A stretch of DNA of 64,000 nt from Smallanthus sonchifolius. Its lineage: Eukaryota; Streptophyta; Magnoliopsida; Asterales; Asteraceae. Shown here piece after piece: positions 12,846-24,609 of this stretch; the stretch's first letter is position 1, and every line of letters starts with the position of its first letter. Position numbers and translations under genes: made by a program. The stretch is taken from assembly GCA_023525975.1 (NCBI GenBank), contig CM042030.1, positions 22,810,350 through 22,874,349 on the forward strand, read 5' to 3'. A model generated the notes under the pieces. It made no database searches. It was given only the letters and a program-made list of their open reading frames with translations, and was not told the DNA's origin.

Positions 12846-15664
12846 TGTAACGAACCAACTTTCGGGTTTATCCTATAATATGATTTTTATATTATAGGGG
12901 GTGTTTATAAATAAAACAAAGTTGAGGGTTTGTTTTTATGATGGAAATACCTAGTTTTGGGTACAAGGAGTCATTTTGATAGATGGAGAGGCTGTTTTGT
13001 ATTTAACACAAACTTAATTTGTGTTAAATGACATGATCACGCAAAAACACACACTTGTGTGTTTATGTTTGCGATTTTGAGAAGGGAGAAAGGAGGGAAG
13101 AGCTTAGATTGAAGATCAAGGTGTTTGCATGAAGAATCTGGATGAATTGAGGTGTTCATCTTCTTCCAAACATCAAGTAAGTGCTCCTTCCATCTCTTGA
13201 ACCTCCATTAATGAAGTTTACGTGGGTTTTTGTTGAAAATGAAAACTAGGGCTGAATTGATGGTTGATTATGGTTAATAACTTGTTTAAAGTTAAAACCT
13301 AGCTTGATTAAAGCTAAAGAGTGGCTAATGACACCCTTTTAACACCTAATTCAAGAATCATAAAGTTTGGGTTCTTGAGGGTGATTTGGGGGTTTTTTAT
13401 TTAGGGATGTTTAATTAATGGAATGATGGTTGGTAAGTGTTTATGGGAGTAATAGACGCTTTGTTTGATAAGAAACCTCAATCAATTTAATAATTTAGAA
13501 ATTAGGGTTCTTGATAACCTAATTTGGGGGTTTTATAATTGGATGTGTTTAAATGGTGAATTGAGTATGGATAAGTGTTTATGGTGTAATATAAACACAT
13601 TTTCAAGTATAAAACTGAATTGAATTGGGTGAAATCCTTAACGGGTCAAAATGGGTTGATTTTGTTTAGAAAGGTTAAAAGCTTGTATAGAGCTTAATAA
13701 ACCAAGATTAGATGATAGTGAAGATCATAAGATATTGGGTGGGAGTTAAACTTCAATTGAGGAATAATTGGGGATATATTAGATTACAAAAACATGTGGA
13801 ATGTTTAGGTGATCAAGACGATAAAGATGATGGCTTTGAGGAACGATTGGAATCTTCATTGGCAAAGGTAATTGTTTTGCACTTACTTAGTAGTAGATAA
13901 GTAGTGGTTACATGTAAATAGATGTATGGTTAATTCTATTTATGTGTTGTATGTTGATTTTGACTTATGTGGTAAATGGTCAAATTAAGGTGTGAATATG
14001 GTAGATTGTTGTAGTTGACATAATGAGAAAATTAGTCAAACTAATGAATAACACTTGGTAAAAGTGGTGTAGTTGAACTATGTGGAATATAGTTAAACTA
14101 AACATGGTAAAAGTAGTATAATTGACTAATGTGGTAAATAGTCAAACATAAAGTGGCAAAAGTGGTTTAAAATGACTTAATATGTAATAAGTCAAACTAT
14201 TGTGGATAATGGTGAAATTGATATAAAATTGACTTAATGTGATATAAGTCAAACCATTGTGGATAATGGTGAAATTTGTGTAAATTGACCTCAGTGGTAT
14301 AGGGTCAAACTATTATGTTGAAATTGGTGTAATTATACTATGTGGTTAATAGTCAAACTTGAAGGTGCAAATGTGGTAAATAGATGTAATTAGACTATGT
14401 GGTTAATAGTCAAACTCGAGTGTGCAAATGTGGTAAATATGTGTAATTAGACTATGTGGTTAATAGTCAAACTTTGTTGTGCAAATGTGGTAAATAGATG
14501 TAAATTGACTTATGTGGTTATTGGTCAAACTAATGGGTGATATGTGGTTAAATGGTGAAAATAACTCAATGTGGTCAAGAGTCAACTAAAATGTATAATG
14601 TGGTAACATTAGACTAAAATTGACTTAATGTGCTGAAAGTCAACTGCTGGTAGTAAAAAGGTAAATTGGTTGATTACATGAAGTGTGGATACTTCATGGA
14701 TGTTTAACGTGAAGTGTGGATACTTCACGGGTGGTAGTGAGGTCAAGTACTTCATGGGTGAAAGTGAAGTCAAGTATTTCACGGGTGATATGAAGTGTGG
14801 ATACTTCATGGGTCGGCATGGAGTCAAATACACCATGTGAGAAAGCGAGAGGTGGATCTCTCCTTAGACATGTGGATATGTCAAGATTAAAGATTGGCAA
14901 AACATACAATGTGTATGGATCGTTGTGTGTTTAAAGTTGTAGGTTATTATGTACCTAAACTAATGAATTGATAGAACTTGTGTTAAACTCTTAATGAGTG
15001 AGAAACAAGTAGTGGTACTCGGATTTGGAGATGAAAAACTAACAAATATATGTTAGTATATGAGGGTAGGCTTATATGGAGTATAGATATAAGTTTATGT
15101 TCAATAACGGCTTAAAAATGCAAACGGGTCGAGTCGGGAGGGTTGAAAATGCCAAAACAGCAAAATTTGGTTTGCTGAACTAGGTTGGAGTCTAGGACAA
15201 CAAAACTGGCGTCTTGGACGCTGGTCAGACGCCAATCTGGGCTGTTGGATGCCAAGTTGGACGCCAACTGGCTGATTTTTGGGGTTTTGGCCTATTATTG
15301 TTGTAGGGACCTGTGGGAGGTCCCTAAGACTTCTTATATCTACTAACCATGTTCAAATTAATGTTTTGAATGTAGGAAAGCTCCGGAGTGATCTCGGGTC
15401 TCGCATCATGTGGATTGGATTCTCGTGGTTGTGTTTTGCAATTGTTTTTGTTAATATTCTCCTGTGGAGTCTTTACAAACAATTTGGAGTTACTACAAGT
15501 TATGTATAACTTGTTAGTATTTTTATTTAAACTAATTAAGGTAATTATGTTAGTTTAATTCGTGTTTGTAAAACTTAACGTGTGGATACGTTATTTTTCG
15601 TTTTGGGACGTAACTTCGGCGTTGTTTTAAAAGTTTAAATCGGTTTGAAATTTTTGGTGTTACA
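12846..15664 (+). repeat. 3' LTR of the CATGA element
   Basis: Starts TGTAACGAAC and ends GTGTTACA, followed by the CATGA duplication. It has the fuller structure: a block at about 14680-14830 with repeated GAAGTGTGGATACTTCA / GTGAAGTCAAGTACTTCA units that the 5' LTR has lost, and a cluster of GGACGCCAA / TTGGACGCC motifs at 15190-15265. Confidence 0.85.
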
Positions 15665-15669
15665 CATGA
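15665..15669. other. Target site duplication, right copy (CATGA)
   Basis: Exact match to 6519-6523. Confidence 0.8.
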
Positions 15670-16485
15670 CATCATTGGTTGCATGAGTAGACTCATTATC
15701 TCATTTAAGTCCTCTGTTATTCTATGATCATTAGCTGTGGGTAGACGTGGAAATTGTGGATAGTTCTATCTGGGTTGACACCCCCACCCGTGGTTAGTCG
15801 CGCTAATCTTGACTAGAGGTCAAAAAGGGTGCATTATCGTCCATTTCATTTCAACGTTATGCGATAGAACGTTGGTAGAGGCAGAAACAGAAACAGTCAA
15901 GTTTGATATTAGGACTCATGGTAACTGCATCATTGGTTGTGTTGTTTCGGCAATGCAATGGATACGAACTCGTTATCCTGCATCGAAGCATTTTATATAA
16001 AACAGAGTTATTTGAAACATTAAAACCTGTGAATTCACCAACATTATGTTGAATTTTTAAGCATGTATTATTCAGTAAATTAAGGATGGTGGAGTCATAT
16101 TGGAGTCACACGCATTTAGGAGCCCTTTTGGGACTTTTCCTTTTATAGCCTATATGTCACAGGCCATAGTTGAAAAACTCGTCATTTGTGAATCATTTGA
16201 AACATGTAGTTTAAGAAACAATTTTGTATTTGGCTATGTGTAAACATTTGAAACCTCTTGGTTGGTTTTATCTAATTGTGGTTATTCGATGTAATCAAAG
16301 GTTGTGGAAACCATGTTCGTTACATCCCGCGTTTCCGCCTTGGTGAGGTGTGAAAGATATGTTCCCAGGAAAGAACGACGGATCTAGAAGGTATTTATAC
16401 ACCGCTTTTTCCTTAGACAGAACATTTCGTTTGTCGGATAACTACATATTGTTTAGAAAGTCGTCGTCTGGTCACTGTGACGTTG
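15665..16485 (+). repeat. Gypsy 3' LTR, second part
   Basis: Continues the LTR broken at 6523. It has the landmarks that follow CAGGTGAGT..GGCCCC in related LTRs: a CACCCGTGGTTAGTCGCGCTAA block (15785-15806) and AAACCTGTGAATTCACCAAC (16022-16041). It probably ends at CACTGTGACG near 16485; the end is uncertain. Confidence 0.5.
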
Positions 16486-17641
16486 ATACTAAAACACATA
16501 GCGGAAACTAAAGTCATCAACCTTTATTAAAATATTAAAATATTGTTTACATCATGTTATCATAAAGGATACACCGTGTCATCATCTGCTCTTATCAAGG
16601 AACAAGTCATTCGGGACTTATAGTTCTAGGCATGCCCATCATCTGGATCGTTCATCAGTTCATTTTAGTCCTAGAAAAGCCTCATCTATTGCCTACATGT
16701 GATGCGTTCAAAAAGATTTGATAAAATTTTGGTCAGCACAAAGCTGGTGAATTCATAAACAAAAACAGTTTATTAAAATGACTCGTCAAATTATCTTGAA
16801 CACATTCATGGGGTTCCACCCCCAAATTCATAGACAACTATGAACAATCAGTCAGCATATATATAACCAAAGACCGTTCCACGGGTCCTGTCCATCATGC
16901 CTTTCCACGGGTCAAGGGAAACACAATAAGCGCTTAGAATGCGTTATATATATACAATCGGTGCAATCGTTTCAAGATACTCAAAATGTTTTCAAAAAAT
17001 CAACCATAACAGAGCCATGGTTAGTTCAGTTGCATCATAGTTTAAGTACTCACCTGAGCAGTATCTCTACTTATTGAATCTGTAATAAGGCAAACACCTC
17101 AGACAAAGTTCCTCGACACTATCTACGGTAATTTGGAGTCGAAACGCTAGAAACCGAACTCTCGTACGCGAACCGGGGCTCGGGGTCGGAACACCAGAGT
17201 TTTTGTGTGTGTAAATGATGGTCTAAATTGCGTGGAATGGCTTAATATCTTCCAAGTATTTATAGGGCAAGAATTGGGTCTATGACGGCCGTTACAGGTG
17301 GTGACGGTCCGTCACGCCATTCCTTGGCGGCTACGCACTTTCGAACCACGTAACGGACCGTTATAGATCCGTGACGGTCCATTACAAGGTTGAGTCATCA
17401 GACACATGTCAGAAACCCTAAACCACCTCTGGTTTTGGCGGCACGGACTGTCATGAGCTGTGACGGTCTGTCATGATGCGTAACGGACCGTTATGGGTTG
17501 GTGACGGTCCGATACAGACGGGTTTTTCAAAATTTTCAATTTTGATCCTTGAACTTTGAATATTCTCATTCTATCCCCTAAACTTATGAATCTTCGCAAC
17601 TTTAATCCTTTATTTTCTTAGGGAATTTTTGAGGTGTTACA
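16486..17641 (-). repeat. LTR-like segment, minus orientation, with TATA box and palindrome cluster
   Basis: Runs from CATAGCGGAAACTAAAG to GAGGTGTTACA. Landmarks of a minus-strand gypsy LTR are present: GCGGAAACT, CACAAAGCTGGTGAATTCATA (16738-16758) and TACTCACCTGAGCAG (17046-17060). A TATA sequence on the minus strand (plus-strand TATTTATA near 17257) lies just below a cluster of ACGGTCC palindromes. No matching primer site or target duplication was found, so it may be a solo or broken LTR. Confidence 0.5.
17283..17518. repeat. Cluster of TGACGGTCCGTCA / AACGGACCGTTA palindromes
   Basis: At least eight related inverted motifs in 235 bp, for example GTGACGGTCCGTCAC near 17309, TAACGGACCGTTAT near 17351 and 17479, and GTGACGGTCC near 17371 and 17500. 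On the minus strand they sit just upstream of the TATA box. Confidence 0.8.
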
Positions 17642-18004
17642 CTGAAAGGTTGTACGTAGTTGTTCCTATGAGCTTCTCCGCTTACCTAAACAAGCTATGG
17701 TGGCCATCGGCCGGACTAGGGTTTTGACGGAGCCGATGGTGAAGGTTTGGTTTTGAGTTGTAGGCGACGAAGGGAAGGAGAAAAAAAATCTGAATGTTGG
17801 CGGTTGAGCATGATACAAATAGCATTTTAGGTTTAAACGAATTTATTCCCCCCCCCCCCCCCCCCGCCTCAACTTTTGTAGAAAGTGCATTTTCAGTTTT
17901 CAATTTAATTAGTTGTTAATTTACCGTACGATATCTTCTTTCTTGACGACTTTAGTCCTAAGCAAAATCGCGTACTTAAATATAGAGAAGATTGGGATGT
18001 TACA
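17642..18004. repeat. Unassigned repeat-like stretch with poly-C tract
   Basis: No coding sequence recognised. Contains 18 consecutive C at 17848-17865. Ends GGGATGTTACA, an LTR-end-like sequence. Confidence 0.35.
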
Positions 18005-18636
18005 GGTTCCCTTCTGATCGGGCAGTTCTATCTGTCATAACTCATGGGGAAATTTTTAGTCATCCAATCTAGCAGATCATGAAGGAGAGTATATATACCG
18101 CACCAAATGGAGGCAACATATGACAGAAAAGAAAACCGACTCCACAGCTGGAGTAGTTGTAGGTGTGGTGCAGGTACATGTACAAATTCAGGTGTGGATT
18201 TAGCCTATTGTGATGCCAAGATTGGTAATTGGCGATTACTACCATCGTCGTCCCATTTTTGCTCGTAACTCGATCTTCTAGGCCTACAGTGTGCTGGGCA
18301 CCCATCATCCTTGCTTTGTAATCCGAGTAGTGACACTTTGTTGTGTGGTGTTGTAGATGTCTATTATTTCCATATTGGTGTACGTGTTAAGAGTTCGTTA
18401 CATGTGCCATGTAATTGCATTAAGTATTAGTGTAGCTAATGACACTCTAGTGTAACTACATGCACTAATTGTCTACTCAAGTCATTCCGCATCGGTTGGA
18501 TTGTCTATGTTCAGGTCTTGTGTGTTCTTAGTGTGATGTAAGTCTTAGAAATCTTGCTCCCTAAATGAGTCTGGTTAGAGCCTAGATGACACTAAGGAAA
18601 CCTAATTCGCTAAAATCATTGGATCTGATACCAATC
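18005..18636 (-). pseudogene. Leader/gag start of a minus-strand gypsy element
   Basis: Lies directly inside the primer site of the LTR at 18637. On the minus strand it is a leader-like sequence followed by a 79-codon open stretch (18308-18069) that I cannot assign to a known domain. No protease or polymerase motif follows before other LTR sequence begins at about 18004, so the element is broken. Confidence 0.4.
18621..18634 (-). other. Primer binding site, minus strand
   Basis: Minus strand reads TTGGTATCAGATCC, two bases from the LTR end TGTCACCCC (plus strand). It matches the initiator-Met site except near its 3' end. Confidence 0.7.
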
Positions 18637-19230
18637 TGTCACCCCCCCTACACACACAATTCATTTACTTAATGAATAAATAAATAAATTAGGTTGCAAC
18701 GATTGGTAATACTACAAAATAACGGAAGCATATTGAAAATATCTCAAGTATTGAAGACCATTACAAGAACTAAAATAAACTAGTACATTGTCCTAGAACC
18801 ATATAGGTCAAACCGTCTTGAGGTTTGACAATCATGCTTCTTTGGCTTCTAGGGCTTAATCCAAATGGCTAACCTATTCCAGCCTTGCCATAGCTATGTG
18901 TTAGCTAAAAAACATACTTAAAAATGTCAACAGAAAGGTTGGTGAGTTGACAGGTTTTATTATTGAAAAGTAAAGTAGTTTTCCCTTGAAAACATTTTTA
19001 ATGTGTACGCGGCCATAATATAGAAACCATTTTCCTTGAAAATATCAAAAGTGTACATGGACATAGAGTAAAACCGTTTTCCTTGAAAATATTTGCCCGG
19101 GCTTAGTGTATAATCGTTTTCCTTGAAAACATGTGATGACTTCATAGTCACGAAACGAGAAATTTTAACAATGAAAATATATCCAATTGTACGCAAATAG
19201 TTCTAAGTGTATATGATAAACAAAACAAGT
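18637..19230 (-). repeat. Gypsy LTR, minus orientation (inner part)
   Basis: Starts TGTCACCCCCC next to a primer site, so it is the inner end of a 5' LTR on the minus strand. Similar to 1060-1625. Contains repeated TTTTCCTTGAAAAC motifs at about 18980-19130. Its outer part may be the degraded LTR sequence found beyond 32766, but I could not prove the connection. Confidence 0.5.
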
Positions 19231-20295
19231 AATGTTTGACCTATTTGTATGCTAGCTAGCTGATGTGATTGGAATGGTCTATAAAAACTAACTAAAACCT
19301 AACCTAGAAACTCTAGCTTTAAATTTATAAATCTAGACTCAACCTAATACTAGACCACACAACCGGCAAGTGCACCGATCAATGTAGTAACGTCTAATGA
19401 AAGTCCGGATATCGAACCCACGAGACACTAGTGACAACTATATCTAGACTCTGACTTAACTAACTAAACTGAATTATATTGGCGGAATTTATGTAACTGA
19501 GATTTAAACTAGTGGAACTTGTAACTAACGACACCAATTATCAGACAGTTGAAACGGATGAGATCATTCTGATGGAACCGGGATCTTTGAATACGAAAAC
19601 CTAAGACAACCTAAGGATCTTAGATCATTCTCCGGGTGTGACCTAACACAAAACCCTAAAGAACGTGTAAACCCACCGGTTGGTCGGATCACCTCTCAAC
19701 TATTTCCAACGATGCTAAAGTACCCTAAAGATATATTACTTCTCAGTCTTAATATCTCAATACGCCCTAAGACATACAGGGTAACCTGGAAACTCTCGGT
19801 GTGACACGGAATATCAAAGCTGCTAAGAAACCCTATGAAACCCTCCTTTCAAAGCAGTCTACCTAAGAACCCTAACACCAAGGAACACCCGACAACTTCG
19901 CACCTTTCCGCTATTGAAGTAGGAAGAACATTTAACCCTAAAATACTCTCAATTTGCGTTCCTATGGATGATGATATCAATTATCCACAAACTAGTTACA
20001 AACACACAGTAAGCAACCTAACATGCATCTATTATTTGACAAATATTCAACAAAATGCATGTGAAACAAAACCAATTGCAAATATACAGAAACAACATAC
20101 CAATTGAATCCAAGTTCTTTACTTTATCATAAATCCATTAACAAATCAACATAAACTGAAAGAAATCCACAAATCAATCAAACATTCATCGAAAACCTAG
20201 ATAGCTACTATCGTCTAGCCAAGAAAATGCTCAAACTCAGAAAACACATCTCAAAAGTCTCAAACATAATCCAACACAAACCAAAGATCGTAACC
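19231..20295. repeat. Unclassified repeat with GTGCACCG...ATCGAACCCAC motif
   Basis: No coding sequence recognised; a 90-codon open stretch at 19835-20107 has low-complexity composition and no domain. The block GGCAAGTGCACCGATC (19364-19379) followed by GGATATCGAACCCACGAGAC (19408-19427) resembles a dispersed plant repeat in which a GTGCACCG segment precedes a CGAACCCAC segment. That is recollection and the class is not established. Confidence 0.3.
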
Positions 20296-20300
20296 CTATG
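20296..20300. other. Candidate target site duplication, left of LTR array (CTATG)
   Basis: CTATG directly before TGTCACATCC; GTATG directly after the array end at 32761-32765. Four of five bases match. Confidence 0.45.
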
Positions 20301-23010
20301 TGTCACATCCCCAAATTCCACTAACGAAGTTTTACCGTTTGGAAGGTGACACACTAGGATCTTAGTCATTAATTACCACAAACGACACTATATGGGACTT
20401 AAAAGTCATAACATAAATGCTCAGAGTTAATGCGGAAGCATAAACGTTAATAGGAAATCAAAAGTAATTACATGCAACAAGCGTCAATTAATGTAAATAA
20501 GTAAAACTGTTTAAAATGAATGATATGACAGTAGGACTCCATGCATGTCCTAAGTGTGCAACCTGTGCTATAGCGCCCTGAGAAACATGTAAGAAAAAGT
20601 GTCAACACGAGGTTGGTGAGTTCATAGGTTTCAAGTTTACAATAAGAAAGTGTTTTCCAGATTATGTACATTCCAAATGCATATCTATAGGTAGCTAGCC
20701 TATGTTCTTGTCTTACTAAAGCGCTCGCAACCGAAGCTGACTGTTTTCATAGGTTTCAAGTTTATTGCCTCCTACCAGGTTTATCAACTCTGGCAAATAT
20801 GAGTAGGCTAACATTTCACCCGTTCGATCTCCAATCGAGTTAGTGCGACTAACGCGGGTGGGGCTTGTCAAACCCAGTAGTACTACTAAATATTACCTCG
20901 CTAAGATCCATATTAACGGTCCGATATTAGCTGAGGACTTTCTGTGATAGCGTGTTACGCTTAGCATTTAACATTGATAACATACGAATTAAAAATCCAA
21001 AATCGTTTAGTCATGTTTTCTCCCCCAAGTTAAAACAGTAAAAGGGCCGTGAAAACTCACCTGCTTTGCGTTGAAGGTAGTTTCACCCTAGAGGTAAGTT
21101 GGAACCACGAGTGTAAGTCTCAAAAGACCTACGAATGTCCTAAAATTATAAACACATGAATTAGGAATGATAATGGGAATTGTGACAGTGACACGGAAAG
21201 AAGCGTCATAAAGAACCGTTTTAATATTCAAGAGTGGACGAAAGTGTCCACGGAGTTAGGGATTACTTTACGCGACGAATGACAGAAATAATAAATAAAA
21301 TCGGGTGTTTTGTCATTCATGAAAAATGAGAAGATAAATATATATATATATATATACGAGTAAATAATATAACTAATTATATTGTTATTTAGTCTCAATC
21401 GATACACGGTGTTATAAAATGATTTGAAATAATACAAATATGTATTATTTAATAATAAAGGTCACGGTTTGAAAATAATATAAACGTATTATTTTATACG
21501 AATTTATGGCTTAAAAATAATATAAACATACTATTTTTACTTGATAATAAAATCAATATATTATTTATAAAAGTGGGTATAATTTATAAAGATATGTTAA
21601 TAATTCAAACCCGAACCTACGGGCTGTTTCCCGGGTTACAACACAGTTATATAATAATATAATATTATAGGGTTTGATTTTTATTAATTAAATATCATCA
21701 GAAAAAGTTTAAAAATTATTTGTGGGAGCCCGGTCTCGAACAGCGGTCCCTCCCACACGCACACACTAACCAAACCAGTTCCGCCCGCTAGGGTTTCGCA
21801 AACAAACCCGAGATCAATTACATTTAACATCCTGATCGAAAGTGATTTCCCTCCCTACATGCACCCAGATCGAATCCCGTCCCATACGCCATGAATTCGA
21901 TCGCGACTGGTTTCAAGATCATAGGGGTTTTGCTCGCCTATGGATTGCAAGTCTGAGGTTAGGTTTAATTGTAAAAATCGCTAAGTTTTTTATAGTTAAA
22001 AACTAGTTTGAAAAGCCGAGACTTAGATTTAAAAACGTGGAATCATTTTGATAAAATCAAATGATGTTAGAGGTTGAATTCATGGGGCTATTACAGAGCA
22101 TTAGATTCCGATTCTATCCATGTATTTTAATTATATTGAGGTTAAACTTTGACTAGTATTCGATTAAACCCAAAATGTGATGAACCCTAGAATCGGTTCA
22201 TCACTGATTCGATGTTATATCATCGAATTAGCATAGGGTTTTCAAAGGATGGATGATGGCGAGTCTATCCATGAAGTTTATTTGAATTTAGATTTAGTAT
22301 AAGATAGAGTTCTCTCAAAACGTGAACCTATGAACCCAAGGTTCTAGATTTTGTAAAATTGGATGATGTTTGATTCAATTAACATGGGGCTTTCATCAAA
22401 CTGAAAATTTTGAAACTACAGTATGATTTAATTGAATTGAAAACGAGTCTAGAACTAAAAGCCCCAAATCCGATTTCTTATGAACCCTATAATCTGTTTA
22501 TGATAAAATCGATAATGTAAGCCCTAATTAGGTTAGGGCTTTCATTCTACAGCATAAAACGAATCAAAGGAATGCTTCAATTACCTGATTGGATGTCGGT
22601 TTGATAGTGCTCGACTAAAACTGACTTCGACGACTACGGGTTTGATCTTTGGTGATTTTGGTTGCTTCTCCGGCGCGACTGATGCAGGCTAATTCTTCTG
22701 AGGGACTCGAACAAGATACGCAGGTGTGTGATTTGTGAGGGGAATACAGGAATTAGGCGAATTCGGTGGTCGATTAGGATGAGGTCGACGGTTATGGATT
22801 TAATTTCCATTATTTGAGTTTAGTTTGATTAATGCCTACGATTAAAGCTCAATGATGAACGATTATGGCATTTAAGTGTTAATCAATTACAGAATTCGAT
22901 CCATTTCGGTTATCAATCGAGAATTGGAACTCAAGAAGTCGCGATTTTGACTTCTAAAAGTCAACAGAAGCCAAAATTACTAATTTTGACTTTGGGGAGT
23001 CAACTAAATC
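20301..23010 (-). repeat. Array unit 0: long 2710-bp unit
   Basis: Same ends as the short units but with about 1.1 kb extra (21093-22183) that matches the middle of the Gypsy-3 LTR, including AT-rich sequence and a tRNA-like block near 21721-21795. It is the undeleted form. The extra part is bounded by ACCCTAGA at 21085-21092 and 22184-22191. Confidence 0.85.
21721..21800 (-). other. tRNA-like (pol III B-box) block in the long unit
   Basis: The minus strand reads GTTCGAGACC after a GGTTAGTGTGTG stretch and a CTAGCGGGCGG block. The same block is at 51301-51370 and 57924-57993 in the Gypsy-3 LTRs, where the B-box is better (GGGTTCGAGTC). The A-box is weak. Confidence 0.4.
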
Positions 23011-24609
23011 TGTCACACCCCCAAATTCCACTAACGGAGTTTTACCATTTGGAAGGTGACACACCAGGATCTCAGTCATTAATTACATCAAACGACACTA
23101 TATGGGACTTAAAAGTCATAACATAAATGCTCAGAGTTAATGCGGAAGCGTAAACGTTAATAGGAAATCAAAAGTAATTACATGCAACAAGCGTCAATTA
23201 ATGTAAATAAGTAAAACTGTTTAAAATGAATGATATGACAGTAGGACTCCATGCATGTCCTAAGTGTGCAACCTATGCCGTAGCGACCGGAGAAACATGT
23301 AAGAAAAAGTGTCAACACGAGGTTGGTGAGTTCACAGGTTTCAAGTTTACAATAAGAGAGTGTTTGCCAGATTATGTACATTCCATATGCATATCTATAG
23401 GTAGCTAGCCTATGTTCATGTCTTACTAAAGCGCTCGCAACCGAAGCTGACTGTTTGTTTATTGCCTCCTGCCAGGTCTATCAACTCTGGCAAATGTAAG
23501 TAGGCATACATTTCACCCGTTCGACCTCCAATCGAGTTAGTGCGGCTAACGCGGTGGGGCTTGTCAAATCCAGTAGTACTACTAAATATTACCTCGCTAA
23601 GATCCATATTAACGGTCCGATATTAGTTGAGGACTTTCTGTGATTGCGTGTTACGCTTAGCATTTAACATTGATAACATACGATTTAAAAATCCAAAATC
23701 GTTTAGTCATGTTTTCTCCCCCAAGTTAAAACAGTAAAAGGGGCCGTGAAAACTCACCTGCTTTGCGTTGAAAGTAGTTTCACTCTAGAATCGGTTCATC
23801 ACTGATTCGATGTTATATCTTCGAATTAGCATAGGGTCTTAAAAGGATGGATGATGGCGAGTCTATCCGTGAAGTTTAATTGAATTTATATTGAGTCTAT
23901 GATAGAGTTCGCTCAAAACGTGAACCTATGAACCCTAGGTTCTGGATTTTGTAAAATTGGATGATGTTTGATTCAATTAACATGGGGCTTTCATCAAACT
24001 GAAAATTTTGAAACTAACAGTATGATTTAATTGAATTGAAAATGAGTCTAGAACTAAAAGCCCCAAATCCGATTTCTTAGAAACCCTATAATCTGTTTAT
24101 GATAAAATCGATAATGTAAGCCCTAATTAGGTTAGGGCTTTCATTCTACAGCATAAAACGAATCAAAGGAATGCTTCAATTACCCGATTGGATGTCGGAT
24201 AGATAGTGCTCAACTAAAACTGAGTTCGACGACTGCGGGTTTGATATTTGGTGATTTTGGTTGCTTCTCCGGTGCGACTGATGTAGGCTAATTCTTCTGA
24301 GGGACTCGAACAAGATACGCAGGTGTGTGATTTGTGAGAGGAATACAGGAATTAGGCGAATTCGGTGGTCGATTAGGATGAGGTCGACGGTTATGGATTT
24401 AATTTCCATTATTTGAGTTTAATTTGATTAATGCCTACGATTAAAGCTCAATGATGAACGATTATGGCATTTAAGTGTTAATCAATTACAGAATTCGATC
24501 CATTTCGGTTATCAATCGAGAATTGGAACTCAAGAAGTCACGATTTTGACTTCTAAAAGTCAACATAAGCCAAAATTGCTAATTTTGACTTTGGGGAGTC
24601 AACTAAATC
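23011..24609 (-). repeat. Array unit 1 (1599 bp)
   Basis: Short unit lacking the 1.1-kb middle. Marker states: CACCAGG, CATACA, CGTTTAG, GATATTTGG and GGTGCG near 24244-24278, and CATAAGCC at its end. Its 3' half matches unit 4. Confidence 0.85.

Larger units (their letters stand above)
6524..15664 (+). mobile_element. Complete Ty3/gypsy LTR retrotransposon (decayed), TSD CATGA
   Basis: Two direct LTRs (6524-8991 and 12846-15664), a primer binding site right after the first, a purine tract right before the second, and an exact 5-bp duplication CATGA on both sides. The internal region keeps recognisable protease, reverse transcriptase and integrase-tail traces but no intact frame. The LTRs differ by many small changes and a roughly 330-350 bp length difference, so the insertion is not recent. 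It lies inside the LTR 4485-6523/15665-16485. Confidence 0.85.

Noticed and set aside
16319..17641. Solo LTR starting at GTTACATCCCGCG (16319)
   Set aside because: This stretch fits better as the end part of the LTR 15665-16485, and no matching target duplication was found for a 16319 start.
17848..17865. Poly-C tract as a functional site
   Set aside because: A single homopolymer of 18 C is easily explained by slippage or sequencing error.
19835..20107. 90-codon frame with Asn/Thr/Pro-rich composition
   Set aside because: No domain, no promoter or splice context, and surrounding sequence looks like repeat DNA.
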